Assembly (NCBI GenBank): GCA_963573385.1
Contig: CAUYLG010062924.1
Coordinates: 1-64,000, forward strand
Direction of reading: 5' to 3'
From: Cacajao melanocephalus
Lineage: Eukaryota > Chordata > Mammalia > Primates > Pitheciidae
DNA: 64,000 nucleotides
In this document: positions 1-11,540 of the stretch, in pieces
Position numbering within the stretch: position 1 is the first letter of the stretch
Layout of the letters: the number at the start of each line of letters is the position of its first letter
Made by a program: the position numbers and the translations under genes
Notes under the pieces: model-generated
Seen by the model: the letters and a program-made list of their open reading frames with translations, nothing else
Database searches by the model: none
Told to the model about the DNA's origin: nothing

Positions 1-75
1 TGAGCCCAGGAGCCTGAGGTTATAGTGAGGTGTGACGGCATCACTGCACTTCAGCCTGGGTGAAAGAGTGAGATA
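1..75 (+). mobile_element. Alu fragment, 3' end
   Basis: The window opens inside the right monomer of a sense Alu: the TGAGCCCAGGAGCCTGAGG-type segment, then CACTGCACTTCAGCCTGGGTGAAAGAGTGAGA. Everything 5' of this lies outside the window. No clear poly(A) tail remains. Confidence 0.85.
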
Positions 76-111
76 AGCCAAAAGTTTTGGCTTGTCAAAA
101 ATCAACTTTTG

Positions 112-571
112 ACTGTTTACAATAGCAAAGACCTGGAACCAACCCAAATGCCCATCAATGATAGACTGGACAAGGAAAATGTGGCACATATACACCATGG
201 AATACCATGCAGCCATAAAAAACAATGAGTTTGGGTCCTTTGTAGGGACATGGATGAATCTGGAAACCATCATTTTCAGCAAACTGACACAAGAACAGAA
301 AATCAAACACCGCATGTTCTCACTCACAGGTGGGTGTTGAACAATGAGAACACATGGACACAGGGAGGGGAGCATCACACACTGGGGTCTATTGGGGGGT
401 GCTAGGGGAGGGACAGCAGGGCATGGGGAGGTTGGGGAGGGATAATATGGGGAGAAATGCCAGATATAGATGACGCGGGATGGAGGCAGCAAACCACCTT
501 GCCATGTACGTACCTATGCAACGATCCTGCATGATCTGCACATGTGCCCCAGAACGAAAGTACAATAAAAA
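112..571 (+). mobile_element. L1 (primate-age) 5'-truncated 3' end
   Basis: This is the last part of ORF2 followed by the 3' UTR of a primate L1. The open frame at 158-340 encodes the familiar ORF2 C-terminus (KMWHIYTMEYHAAIKNNEF). The element ends with CACATGTGCCCCAGAACG and an AATAAA-like A-rich tail. Near-identical flanks (AAATCAACTTTTGAC at about 98-112 and CAATCAACTTTTAAAC at 572-587) look like target-site duplications of one 5'-truncated insertion. It cannot encode a working protein. Confidence 0.9.
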
Positions 572-586
572 CAATCAACTTTTAAA

Positions 587-1014
587 CATCTTTGCAGTGG
601 CCAGCCTTGCACGTAGGGTCTAGCACGTGTTTGCTCAACGCCCTTCTCTTGCCTGGAATCCTAGGCTGGTGCTCTCCGTCCTCCTCATTGTGTTCCACAT
701 GGGATTAGGTCCTCCAACAACCCCAGTGACAGTGATGCCAGCTGCTTCCTCAGTGACTCTTTACCCGACAGTCTGGTATGGCTCAGGACCCTCAACTGCC
801 CCCTTGCTCTTCAAGAATAAGACCTCAGGTGCTCTGTAAACCTTTTCCTCCTCTGTTACCTCTTTGGGCATTGCTTTCTGCACCTGCCTGCCGCATCTGT
901 CCTGCATTTGGGTAGAGCCTCTAGATTCGATTTTGTTCTGGTTTCTCTGCCTGCTTCACTAGACCTGATGATTCAGAAGGTTCCTTGCTTCTGAATGCTC
1001 TTTGTCTTTGCATA
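587..1014. other. Unassigned sequence
   Basis: Non-repetitive sequence of mixed composition. A 70-codon plus-strand frame at 627-839 has no recognisable domain. I see no gene or repeat. Confidence 0.5.
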
Positions 1015-1654
<640 letters not shown>

Positions 1655-2590
1655 GGCAGTTTTCCATTTCCTTTTTCTCTCCATTTCACCCTGTGGCTCT
1701 GCCTTGCCGTCATACCCACTTGGCATGCTCCTGAAATCCAGCCTGGGTGGAGCCCCCACTCATCTGGGAGGGAGCTTAGAGACCTGAGTGGCCCTCCAGA
1801 TGCTTGTGGTTTCCAGTTTCATTGACACTCCCCCAGGTGGGGCCAGGACCACGCAGGAGCACGCAGTGGAGGAAGGCAATGCTGTGACTGCTCACCTGAA
1901 TTCTCAGTAGCACTGGCCAGGCCCTGGCAGCACACACCTCACTCTCATTTCCAAATGTGGACACTGCTGGAAGCATTAGTGTGAGTGGAATTCTGCACCA
2001 GGGAGGGGCACTCATTCTCATTTTTTCGTTCACATACTTGGATATTAGTTGTAATTAAGCCTTGGTACAATGTCAGCTCCTCAAGTTGGGAGCAAGAGAA
2101 TCTACTACCTATCATATAGAGTGTGTGTGTACTTGTGTCCCCGCGCGCACGCGTGTGTGTGCGTGTATGTATTCTGCAGTTTTCATTTTCACATCAGTGA
2201 TTTCAGATTTGAAGACCATAATGGAATCTGATCTTCTTGGCTGTTAGGGGGGCTTTGGAAGGCTCCTGAGAGCAGAGATTGGTGTTTTCTGAGTTGTTTG
2301 CTAACGGGCTGTGGAAGATCGTCAATAAGAGACTGAGTTGGCCTGCCATGCTGATTACCCTTTAGACTTCATTTCAGGTGAAAGGCAAGCTATGCTGTTC
2401 TCAGGCCAGTAGAATTCGACTGCTTTTAATTCAGCTGTGTTTGGGAACATGGAGCTGCTAAAAATACTTTGTTTCCTTGGAAGATAAGTTGTCACAGAAA
2501 CTAAAAAGGAACAACTAGCTTCACTTGAGATCCAACACCCTCAATCTAATCAAGGGAGATAGTTGATAACTGAAAAAATTAGTAAATTGT
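1655..2590. other. Unassigned sequence
   Basis: No recognisable repeat or gene apart from the alternating purine/pyrimidine tract at 2121-2170. An 85-codon minus-strand frame (1776-2033) shows no domain. Confidence 0.5.
2121..2170. repeat. GT/CG alternating tract, Z-DNA-prone
   Basis: Runs of GTGTGTGTGT, then CCGCGCGCACGCGTGTGTGTGCGTGTATGT, make about 30 bases of nearly strict purine/pyrimidine alternation including CG steps. Such sequence favours left-handed DNA when negatively supercoiled. Confidence 0.7.
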
Positions 2591-2975
2591 AGCGTGAGCT
2601 AGGCAGCACTGAGTGTTATGACAAAAAAATAAGCAGAGGTTTGGGGAGTGCTTGGGAGGGGTGAGACATAAAATCAGGTGGTCAGAGCAGGCCACATTTA
2701 AGTCTTTGGAAAAAGGGAGTGGTGAATGATGTGGGTATCTGGGGAAAGGTATTCTGGAGAGAGGGCCCTGCCAGTGCAAAGGCCCTGAGGTGGGAGCATG
2801 TCTGGATTTGGGAAACAGCAAAAACAGTGGCTGCGGCATAAGGAGTGAAGGAGGTTAGATGTAATGTCAGAAACTTAATGTTGGGGAGGGACTTGTTGAA
2901 TAAGATGGGGGAGCTATTGGAGGGGTTGAGCAGAGGAGTGCAATACCCAGGACAAGCTGAATGTGACACACAGAT
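2591..2975 (-). mobile_element. L2 LINE fragment, antisense
   Basis: Matches the reverse complement of the L2 3' region: CCAGTGCAAAGGCCCTGAGG followed by GGGAGCATGTCTGG, and later GGAGCTATTGGAGGGGTTGAGCAGAGGAGTG. Diverged, with small indels, as expected of an ancient mammalian LINE. Confidence 0.7.
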
Positions 2976-4603
2976 TTCCTTTCAGGACTTTGACTATTCT
3001 AGACTTTGTTTCCTAGACACATCAGTTTTGGGGATAGAACTAAGCTCATAATTTAACAATAATACAACTGTACTTCTCTGGTTCTGCCCTCATGTGCTTT
3101 GTAAGAATTCCAACCCATTCTAAAATTTATCACAATGAGTTCAGGAAGACTCCACATGGCATCTCCAAGTGTTCCCTTACCCAGCCCTCCAAGCTACCAT
3201 GTTCTTCTGTTTTCCTTTCCTCCTGCTCTGGTTGCTACAAGGGAGTTTCCTCTGGATCTTGACATTTTAATGTTCTCTTGTCCTCTCACAAATCTCCATT
3301 CCAGGCTATGCTGGTCTGGCTCACTGTATCAATCATGGTTCGTAGTTGAGATTAATAAAATGTATGCCAGTTAATTTAAGCAGAAAAGGAATTTGTTAAA
3401 GGATACCAGGTTGTTTAAAGAATCATAGAAGAGATCAGAGAATCAGGCTTTGAGCAACACAGCTAAACAAAGCCCAACTACATGGGCTGACTGTTCACTT
3501 TTCCTGCTGTGTAGGGGCAGTGTGGCTCATGCTGCCAGTGCTGGGCCTGGCACACTGACTGCTGAGAACTTTGCCATTGCCACCTTTGAGGGCCAGCTGT
3601 AACCCTACCATGCTTTCCCATTCTGCCAGAGGGGTCCCACATGGTGCCTCCTTCTTCACATCACTTGCCTTCATGCTGAAGCCTGTGCTCCATGCCCTGT
3701 CTGCAAAGAACACTGGGGAAGCAAGATTCTGACCTGGAGAGGGAGTAGTACTCTAGTGGAAAGTTTCCTAAACTCGGAAAGGCTATTCACACAGTTCTGG
3801 ATGCCAGAAATTATGAAAAACCTCCTTGGTACTCACTGTTCAGGCTGCTGGGGCTGTTCTGTGCTTCAACAATGGCTTTGAAATGGAGATAATGCCTTTC
3901 ACCCCTCATTAACACCTTAGGCTCCCATCTTCTTACATAGATTTATTACTGTAATTAAAAAAATTACTAGATGGAGGATAAAGAGCCTACAAAGAAGTCC
4001 TGATGATCAGGTAGTTGTCCTACAGGCAAAGAATGAGATGCTATTCTCATTCTTCTATACTTTTTAGAAGAGTATTTTTATTTTTGTTGAAGAAGTATAT
4101 GCTTGTAATTTAAAAAATTCAAGTACTGCTAAAATACTTATTTAAAAATTACCCAGCTTTCCCCTGCTTAACAGTCTTCCTCCATCTTTTTAGAAGAAGT
4201 CACTTTTAGCTTTTAATCTTTTTTCTTTTGATATTTACCTTGATATTTCTAAATAGTATAGACATGCTGCTCTATCTTGATTAATCACTTCTAGACAGTG
4301 TTTATTGTGGAGACTTTTAAATCTCCATTACCAATTGCTATCTCCTACCGTCCCAATATAATTAGAACATTACATAACCATAGTAAAGTCCATATTTACT
4401 GTTCTTAGTATATTGTTTGATCTTGCTCATTCTGGATAAGCTAAGAGTATATTATTCTAATTATTTCTTGAACAACTTATTTTTCAAAAAATTGGTAAGT
4501 ATCTCATTTATTTTTACTTCTTTTATTTTTTGGAATCTTGGGCTAAATTTTTCCACATCTTGCCAGAGCTCTATAAAATTCCACTCAATTCAATTTTCTA
4601 CAT
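2976..4603. other. Unassigned, partly AT-rich sequence
   Basis: No gene found. The stretch around 3340-3720 has the feel of an old interspersed repeat (CAGTTAATTTAAGCAGAAAAGGAATTTG) but I cannot name it. Bases 3998-4032 closely match 9140-9174. The section 4060-4600 is AT-rich. Confidence 0.4.
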
Positions 4604-5150
4604 GTGTTACAGGAACAACAGCTTTATATGCATGCTATGTATTAACAGACCAATGTGCTGAGACAGCAGGGTTTGAAGCAGAGAAAGAGTTTAATGATTG
4701 CAGGGTGTCAAGTGAGGAGATGGGAGGAGACCCTCAAATCTGTTTCTCCAAGGAGTTCTTGGCTGGGGTTTTTAAGGGGATTATGGAGGATGAGGGTTTG
4801 GAAAACTGGTGTCATTGATTGGCTGGGTTAAAGGGAATGAAATCATAAGATTATGGAAACTGCATTTTTTTGGGTGAGTCAGCTTCTCATGGGGTCCTTC
4901 AGACCAGCTGACGCCAGTGATTTCACTGGAACATAGGACATGAAAGAATATCTCAAGTGGAAAAGTTAACATTTTATAATGTTTAAGTTGTTATCTACAG
5001 AGTAGCTCATGGGAACTATAATCTTGTAACAGGTTCTGAAGCTTTAACAGTGATTCTGAAGCAATAGGCACCAAAAAACTATGAGAAAGCAGATCAAAGA
5101 GCAAGTCGACCTAATGATTAGTGCTGAATGTGCTGCAAGCCTGGTTTATT
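4604..5150 (-). mobile_element. Probable solitary ERV LTR, antisense
   Basis: Read on the minus strand, a CTTAAAA TATA-like box (near 4770) precedes ATTAAACTCTTTCTCTGC, a polyadenylation-signal/R-U5 arrangement typical of ERV LTRs, and then runs to a CA end near 4604. The upper boundary is approximate. I could not name the family. No internal retroviral genes are present. Confidence 0.45.
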
Positions 5151-5389
5151 TTAGTGTTTCTTCCCACCGTTCCCTGATGAATTTTATAAAGTTTATAGGG
5201 ATAGTTTCTTATGTACCTACTAGACAATGTTAAAATCATTTAAGATTTTGACCTTTCTTAGAGGCTAACTTCTCCTAAAGCCTTCCTTCCCTTGCTTCAG
5301 TCACAAAGATTTATTCCCTGAGGCCTCCCAGATGTCATCCTGGGCATTCCCTCTGCCTTTCTCCTATCTTGAATCTCCTGTTTCCTGGA

Positions 5390-6480
5390 TGCAATGTACT
5401 CTTTTTTTTTTTTCTTGTTTAGTTCCATCATTTTTGTGGAGCCCATTTCCTGTAGTTTTCTGAGAAAAAGGATTATGACAAATATATTTTATAAGATTCT
5501 AACTTTTTATTCTACTTTAAAAATGGATTGATAGTTTAAATGGGTATAGAATTTCATGTTGGAAATGGTTTCCTCAGAGTGTGTAAGGTGTTACTCTACC
5601 TTCTTCTAGCTTCCAGTACTGTTTTTTAAAAATCTGATGCAATTCTCCTTTTTCTTTGTTTTGTATGTGACTTGCTTTTTTCTGGAAACTTTTAAGATTT
5701 TTGAAATCTTCTCTTTATACATAGTGTTTTGAAATTTCACAAATGATGTACTTTTATTCATTCAGTATGTTACATACTTGGTATGCTCTTTCAATTTGAA
5801 TAGTTGTTCAAATGGAAAATTTTCTTGTGGTATTTCTTTGATAATTCCATTTTCTTTTCTTCTTTTCAGAGGCAGAATCTCACTCTGTTGCCCAGGTGGG
5901 AGTACAGTGGTGCAATTATAGTGCACTGTAACCTTGCACTCTTGGGCTCAGACAAGGCTTCTGCCTCAGGTTCCTAAGTAGCTAGGACTATAGGCATGTG
6001 CCATCATACTCAGCTAATTAAAATTTTTTTTTAATGGGATCTTACTATGTTGCCCAAGCTGGTCTCAAACTTTTGGACTAAAGCTATCCCCCCACATGAC
6101 CCTCCCAGAATTCTGGGATTGCAGGAATATGCCACCCACTCTGCTGAGCCTCATTTTTTTTCTCGATTTTTGGAATTCCTATGAGGCAGATATTGTCCAC
6201 TTGGATCGATCTTTTGTTTCTCTCATTTTTCTTCTCCTAGTATCTATCTCTTTTTGTTCAATAATTTAAAAAATCTGGGTCTAACATTTACATTTCTAAG
6301 AGCATAGTCTCTGAATGTTTTCTTTAGGAGGATAGTAACCTTTCTTCATCCTCTAAAGTCATTGATTATCATTAATTATAATTTTCTCAACATTATCTCT
6401 TGCTTCTCATCTTACTTGTTTTTTCCCCTGTTCTTTTTGTCTTGTTTGTTTTAGCTTCTGTCTTTCAAGTTGACAGCTGC
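5390..6480. mobile_element. Old LINE-like interspersed repeat, split by AluJ
   Basis: The text (TTCTAGCTTCCAGTACTG, TTGTATGTGACTTG, GAAATTTCACAAATGATGTAC, TTCTTTGATAATTCC, then ATGAGGCAGATATTG after the Alu) follows a repeat consensus I remember from many human loci, probably an antisense L1M-type segment. It is highly diverged. The class assignment is a judgement from memory. Confidence 0.5.
5868..6150 (-). mobile_element. Alu (old, J-like), antisense
   Basis: Antisense Alu: AGGCAGAATCTCACTCTGTTGC through CACTCTGCTGAGCC. Many substitutions and the left-arm wording (CTTGGGCTCA, CTATAGGCATGTG) suggest an old subfamily. Confidence 0.93.
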
Positions 6481-7262
6481 CCCCAAAGCCTGGTGCCCAT
6501 TCATATTTAAGAATAAGGCACTAGAAAACCAATTAGACTTGGGCTGGTCTTGTTGACTTGCAGAGTTTCAAGCAGAAAAACTTGTTGGCCAGCCAGATTG
6601 CCCCAAATATCACTATTTTTAGATTTTCCCGTCAATCCTTTACCCCCAGGGTGCTTTATTATCTAAAATCTTGGAGAATAGAAGGCTAAATGATAATGTT
6701 CTGAAGCTGGAATTGGGAAAATAATTGGAGTGTCACATTCAGGATGCAGCATTCAGTTAATTCTCTCTGGTTTGAGTTTGATTTGTATGCCCCTCTCTGG
6801 GCCTGGTGTCCCTGAGATGAGGCAAGTCTAGTTCAACTCATGTAGAGAATCTATATCCCATCACCTGATGGGATGTTAACGGGATAATTTCTTCATAGTA
6901 CACAGTGATGGTTCTACTCTTGCCTTCTAGGTACCTGGTGACTCCAGTTCCTTAGTCTTCCTTGGATTCTTCAGGATAGGTTAGCCCTCTTCTCACTGTT
7001 ATGTCCCTCTAAAGACACTTCAGTGTTAGTTCACTCTGCCCTGCTGAGTCATTTTCTGTTCCTCTATTTGCTTTCTGGATTCATCTCATGTGGTTCTGGG
7101 TTACAGATGTTGCCTAGTCTGATAAAAAAATGGAATTTATGTTCCTTCTTCTTGTTCTCTTTGTTTTGTAGTAGGAGGCTCCTTTTATGAACACAAGGAC
7201 ATTATATTTTAGAAAAAGAGTGTGTGACTTACCTAGATTTTTCCCAAAATGTCCCTCAGAAC
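6481..7262. other. Unassigned sequence
   Basis: No gene and no repeat I can name with confidence. Confidence 0.45.
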
Positions 7263-7263
7263 C

Positions 7264-7386
7264 AGGGTGACCATATAACTTCTAGGACACTTCAGAAGTA
7301 AGCTGGAAGAGGTAACAGGGTTACCTGCTGAGACAACAGGTGCAAACTGGGAATGTCCTGGGAGAACTGGGACATAGGATCACTCT
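7264..7386. mobile_element. Short DNA-transposon-like element with inverted ends
   Basis: The left end AGGGTGACCATATAACTTCTAGGACA and the reverse complement of the right end (AGAGTGATCCTATGTCCCAG...) resemble each other over the outer 13 or so bases. The internal CCTGGGAGAACTGGGACA wording recalls a common mammalian non-autonomous DNA element. The name is not certain. Confidence 0.4.
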
Positions 7387-8030
7387 GCATAGATTTTAAA
7401 CTTTCTTTCAATTTCTATAGTGCCAACTGAATATTTTTTTTTTCAAAAAAGAGAAAGCTTTCTCTTTTTAAAATTATTTTTAATGCAGTGTCCTTTATCT
7501 TGGATTCTGGCACAAATCCACAAGACTAGACTAGACAATGAGCTGAAAAACAGACATTATGCTGTGTTCAAAGTTGCCCCTCTCTTCCTGACCCTCTATT
7601 CTGTTTGGTTCAAACTTTCTCCTTCAACTCTTTCTTTCCCTGGGATGGATTATTTCCCAGGGGTCTCCTTAGCGCCTCATGCAAACTGACCCTTGGAAGG
7701 CCTGCCCCACCAGCCTTCCACTCATGCCCAGATGTGTTTGAATTATAATGAATACAGCTTAGGCTTTTAAGTCGACCTCTGTGAGTGAATGTAGCCATGC
7801 CTGTATTACTTCCTTGGGGTTTGTAGGAATGGGGTTTGCAGGAAAAAAGGGATTGCAACAAGTTGAATTCAGAAGTCCTCTTGGAAAGTTTATACCAGGC
7901 AAGAGATACAGGCTGCAACTCCACCACCCATCCCTGCTGTTTCCTGCTCCCCCAGGTCCTTATCTTGAGACCTTGGAGCTTCTCATCCACCTTTTGCTTG
8001 CAGCCCTTTTCTCTGCCCCTTAATTTACTA
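7387..8030. other. Unassigned sequence
   Basis: Overlapping short frames occur on both strands here (89-codon plus, 126-codon minus), with no domain or coding signature. No repeat recognised. Confidence 0.45.
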
Positions 8031-8145
8031 TTTATTTCAGTTTATTTAACCAAAAATACATTGGTGTCTACTGCATGTCAGACACTGGATGAGTCCTGAA
8101 GGCAAGGCATCCTTGCTGTTAGGATCTTATAGCCTAGATATGCCT
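8031..8145 (-). mobile_element. L2 3' end fragment, antisense
   Basis: TTTATTTAACCAAAAATACATTGGTGTCTACTGCATGTCAGACACTGG is a decayed version of the reverse-complement L2 tail (TTATTGAGCACCTACTATGTGCCAGGCACTG), followed by CTTGCTGTTAGGATCTTATAGCCTAG. Confidence 0.55.
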
Positions 8146-9050
8146 AGGTATAAGAGGGTCAATGTTTTTGAAAGACCTTCCTTAGAGGTAATTTTCTTTC
8201 ATATAGGAATGGGAGAAGGAATCCCTTCTGGTACAGGGAGAAAGAATTGGGGGTAGAGAGGAGAATCAAGGGGTGGTGGAAGCACCCGAGAGCTTGGTAG
8301 GGGAAAACCCGGTGGCAGGGAACGTCACATTTCTTAGGCCATAGCCTAAGAGAACTGCAAGGCCTTTAGAGATGCACCAGTTTCACTATGGTGCCTGGTA
8401 ACACAGTGCTGGTTGAGACTGAATGTAGATTAGACATGGCTGACGGAAGTTTCCAAGAAGCTGGGCCTGAGAGGGTTCTCCAGTTCCTCAGAGTCCATAG
8501 ACAACGTCCCAGGAGTGAGAGGCTCCCTAGAGCCTCAGTGAGGCCTGTGCAAGTGCTAGAGAGGCAAGGAGCCGATGAGGCCTCATGTTGGAACGGAAAG
8601 GCCATAGAGGGTAGGGCATCATAATGAGACGTCTTGGCTGGGACCACATTCTTATCTGGGAGTTCTTTTTCTTTAATGCTTCCTTTGGGCTAATCTGTTA
8701 CTGTTTGCAGCCTTAAAATAGCAGGATTTTACAATCCTTTGAGGTCCCCAATTCAATCTCTGTTTCTCTCTCTCCCTCCCTCTTCCTTCTTATTAAAAGC
8801 AGAAAAAATATTTAAGCCTTTCTTCAACTTCTTGTCTATAACTACCGGTTCAGTTGGCACATGCTCTGGCTTCCAAGTGATGCCAGGTGACAGGTGTAAT
8901 GTTTTGCCATGGAATATCGTGGGTCTCCATCTTTCCACTCTGAGAACAATTTCCTCTCTGCCTGCCACCTGAGTGCTAAGATAATACTGTGCTTAGTTTT
9001 TATTATGTCAGTATTCCTCTTCAAGTTACCAGTTTCTGTATTAAATAGAA
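8146..9050. other. Unassigned sequence, locally GC-richer
   Basis: 8380-8640 is GC-richer and open on both strands (78 codons plus, 93 codons minus), but neither product has a recognisable domain. No repeat recognised. Confidence 0.45.
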
Positions 9051-9320
9051 TAATGTTAGCTGCTGTAACAATAATCCCCCAGGTCTTAGTGGCTTCTCAC
9101 AGTAGGAATTGTTTTCCCATGTGAAGTGCAAATGTGTTTTCCTGATGATCATGCAGTTGTCCTACAGGCAAAGATTCAGGGACCCAGAGAGTCATTCCAC
9201 TCGTGGGCCTCCAAGTCCCCTGCATTTAGCGAGAAAATGAAGAAAGACTATGGGTGGTCACGCCTAAGAGGTGTCTATGGGCCAGCTCTGAAAGTGGCAC
9301 CAATATTTCTGTTTATATAT
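9051..9320. mobile_element. Possible ancient LTR fragment
   Basis: TAGCTGCTGTAACAATAATCCCCCAGGTCTTAGTGGCTTCTCACAG resembles the start of old antisense MaLR-type LTRs (TGCTATAACAAA...CAGTGGCTTA). Strongly decayed. Contains 9140-9174, which matches 3998-4032. Confidence 0.3.
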
Positions 9321-10895
9321 TATTGGCTGGAAGAGAAAATGGGTTTGGTGAAGAGTGAGTCAGTCTTTGCCAAGCATCTTTATTTAACTGCCATGTGCAT
9401 GTGCTTTAATAGTGTAACACACCCTAGATCCTTTTGGAAACAAGCATGTTAAAAATTAATTTAAGAAGACACATAATTTGCCTCTCTTCTTCCAGAAATT
9501 TTTTTCTATAAAATGTAAGGCAGGGAATAATTATTTCATGGTCTGCTCTCAGTTTGAGAGGCCCAGGAATAGGGAAGGACACTCGTGGTCCTTTCCTGCC
9601 TGTGAGTTGGGTCCCTTTCATTGGTAATTGTCAGATCATAAATGCCTCCTGAGCACCTAATTCCAATTTAGAGATTTTCTCCAGCATAAACTTTCTTCTT
9701 TGTTTTTAAATGACCTCATTCTTCTGAATCTCCGTCACTGACCAACCTTTCATCTAGCTTGGTTTGGATTCCTGAGTAAGCCTTGGTTTGTGTACTTTTA
9801 TTTTGATTCAGCATTGTTTTTTTTTTTTTTTTTTTTTTTTTTCAATTTCTCTTTGGACTCACAAATCACACCTGGTTAGCACTGTTCCTCTGCCCCAGCT
9901 GGTCCAGGGTGGGAGATTTTAAAGACCCTGGAGCTCCAAGATAACTTCTCCTGGGCATTGCCCTTGGCAGGTTGAGAACTCTGGGAGGATTATGGACAGT
10001 GAGATCTTTGTTCTTGGCTTGTGTTCTCATTCTACCCCACACCCTGGGCCCCTCCTGGCCTTGTCCTCTCCCTTGGTCTGGCTGCCCTTGCTGGAAGCAG
10101 GGAGTACCCACCTGCCTCCTGATGGGCCATCTGTAGGCACATTTGCTTTCTGGCAAACTTCTTTGCATAAGCAGCTTTTAAGCGTGATTTGTGTGGCTTG
10201 TCCAGGTTTCTGATTTTCAGATCACATCCTGAATATTTACTGTACCTCTTTGGTTCACTCTTTTCTGCAAAATTGAACCCTTTCCCTCTCTGCTAATATA
10301 CTCTTTTGAGCCTTTTACATAATAAAAGGCTTGAGTTTCAGTATTAATCGTGGTGATTAATGTGATTCCACTAATAACCTTTTTCTACTTGGGAAGGCTC
10401 CAATTATGGCTATATTTTGTGTCTGGCCTTGGGCCAACTTCTAACCCAATGATCCAGGTTTTTACTGGCTTCACGATTCCTCAGCATGGACATTAACCTC
10501 TCCTGTATCCACTTTCTCCTGCAGATTTCAGGCAAAGCCAATCCTCCAAGCCTTCTGCTGACCTACCCTTGAATAAAATGAGGCTGGCTGCCTGGGGAGG
10601 GGAGGTCTGCCTCTCTCTCTGTAAGCTCAGACAAGAGCTTATTCAGGGATTCTTGGTGGTTTCCCCAAAGGTGATGTCAAGCCACATCCAGGCTTCATAG
10701 TTCTTTGGCTTACCACTGACCCTTATAATTAATAATGGAACCTTGCCAGAAACTTTTTTTCTTTAGACTATTTTTCAAGGAGAACATTCAAAGGACTCTT
10801 TGGCTTAAACTGTTCACAAGCTCTGGACTCCCTTCTTTCAGACACAGTAGAGGAAATAGGCTTGCCCTTCAAAGAGGTGATATGAGATAAGGAAA
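9321..10895. other. Unassigned sequence with a T26 tract
   Basis: Includes an uninterrupted T26 run at 9817-9842 with no retroelement body attached that I can recognise. A 100-codon minus-strand frame (9866-10168) has no domain. Confidence 0.45.
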
Positions 10896-11062
10896 ATTAC
10901 ATGGTCTTTGAGATCAGACAGCATTAGTTGTGTGACCTTGATAGAATTATGTAACTTCTATGAGTCTCAATTTCCTCATTTGTGAAATGGGAGTATGATT
11001 AACTATTTTGCAGGGTTGGGATGAGGATTCGATGGAATAATGCATCTAATGTAACTGCCGGT
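10896..11062 (+). mobile_element. MIR
   Basis: Core MIR text in order: TGTGTGACCTTGATAGAATTATGTAACTTC, GTCTCAATTTCCTCATTTGTGAAATGGGAG, GGGTTGGGATGAGGATT and AATAATGCATCTAATG. It is a tRNA-derived mammalian SINE, sense orientation. Confidence 0.85.
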
Positions 11063-11540
11063 TCCATTTCCAGAAACATAGGCGTCTAAGTGGTCTGAAA
11101 ACCTTCCTACTAGAAAATACCTAGAAATGTTCAGTAGAATGTAATGAACATCCTTTTATTTTTTCACCAGTAGATTTCATTCTTGATTTTTACATCTATT
11201 CTCGCTTATATTGATATAGGAAAAAAGACTGTTCAATAGTCACACATTATAGGTAGATTTAAATGTACATTATAGCACACTGACATAAGATGTTTAGTTG
11301 TTTTATACCAATGTAGGTTCACTAGTAGTTTTCAGAAAGGATTAGCTTCCCAGTTTTTATTCATAAACATTAGAAATTATCATAAGAAATAACAAAATTT
11401 AACCAGAAAAAACATCTTTTCAAATGCCTAGAACCAGAGGGAACTGAAGAATAGGGCTGATAGTCATGCAGTCTCAGAGGGGCCAGAGTTTATTGTTGCT
11501 GGTAAATGTTGGGATTGGATTTTTTATTTTGGTGGGCATT
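11063..11540. other. Unassigned AT-rich sequence
   Basis: AT-rich with no recognised gene or repeat. Confidence 0.45.

Noticed and set aside
158..340. 60-codon frame with a clear protein signature
   Set aside because: It is the C-terminus of L1 ORF2 in a 5'-truncated insertion. The same applies to 25935-26117 (plus) and 23039-23446 (minus).
8366..8647. Overlapping frames on both strands in a GC-richer patch (78 and 93 codons)
   Set aside because: Neither product has a domain, and openness on both strands at once is expected in GC-rich sequence poor in TA. No splice or promoter support was seen.
9817..9842. Isolated T26 as a sign of a retroinsertion
   Set aside because: I could not find an attached retroelement body or matching flanking repeats, unlike the T run at 24222.
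10346..10364. Small inverted repeat ATTAATC-GTGGT-GATTAAT
   Set aside because: Seven-base AT-rich arms arise often by chance in a window of this size.
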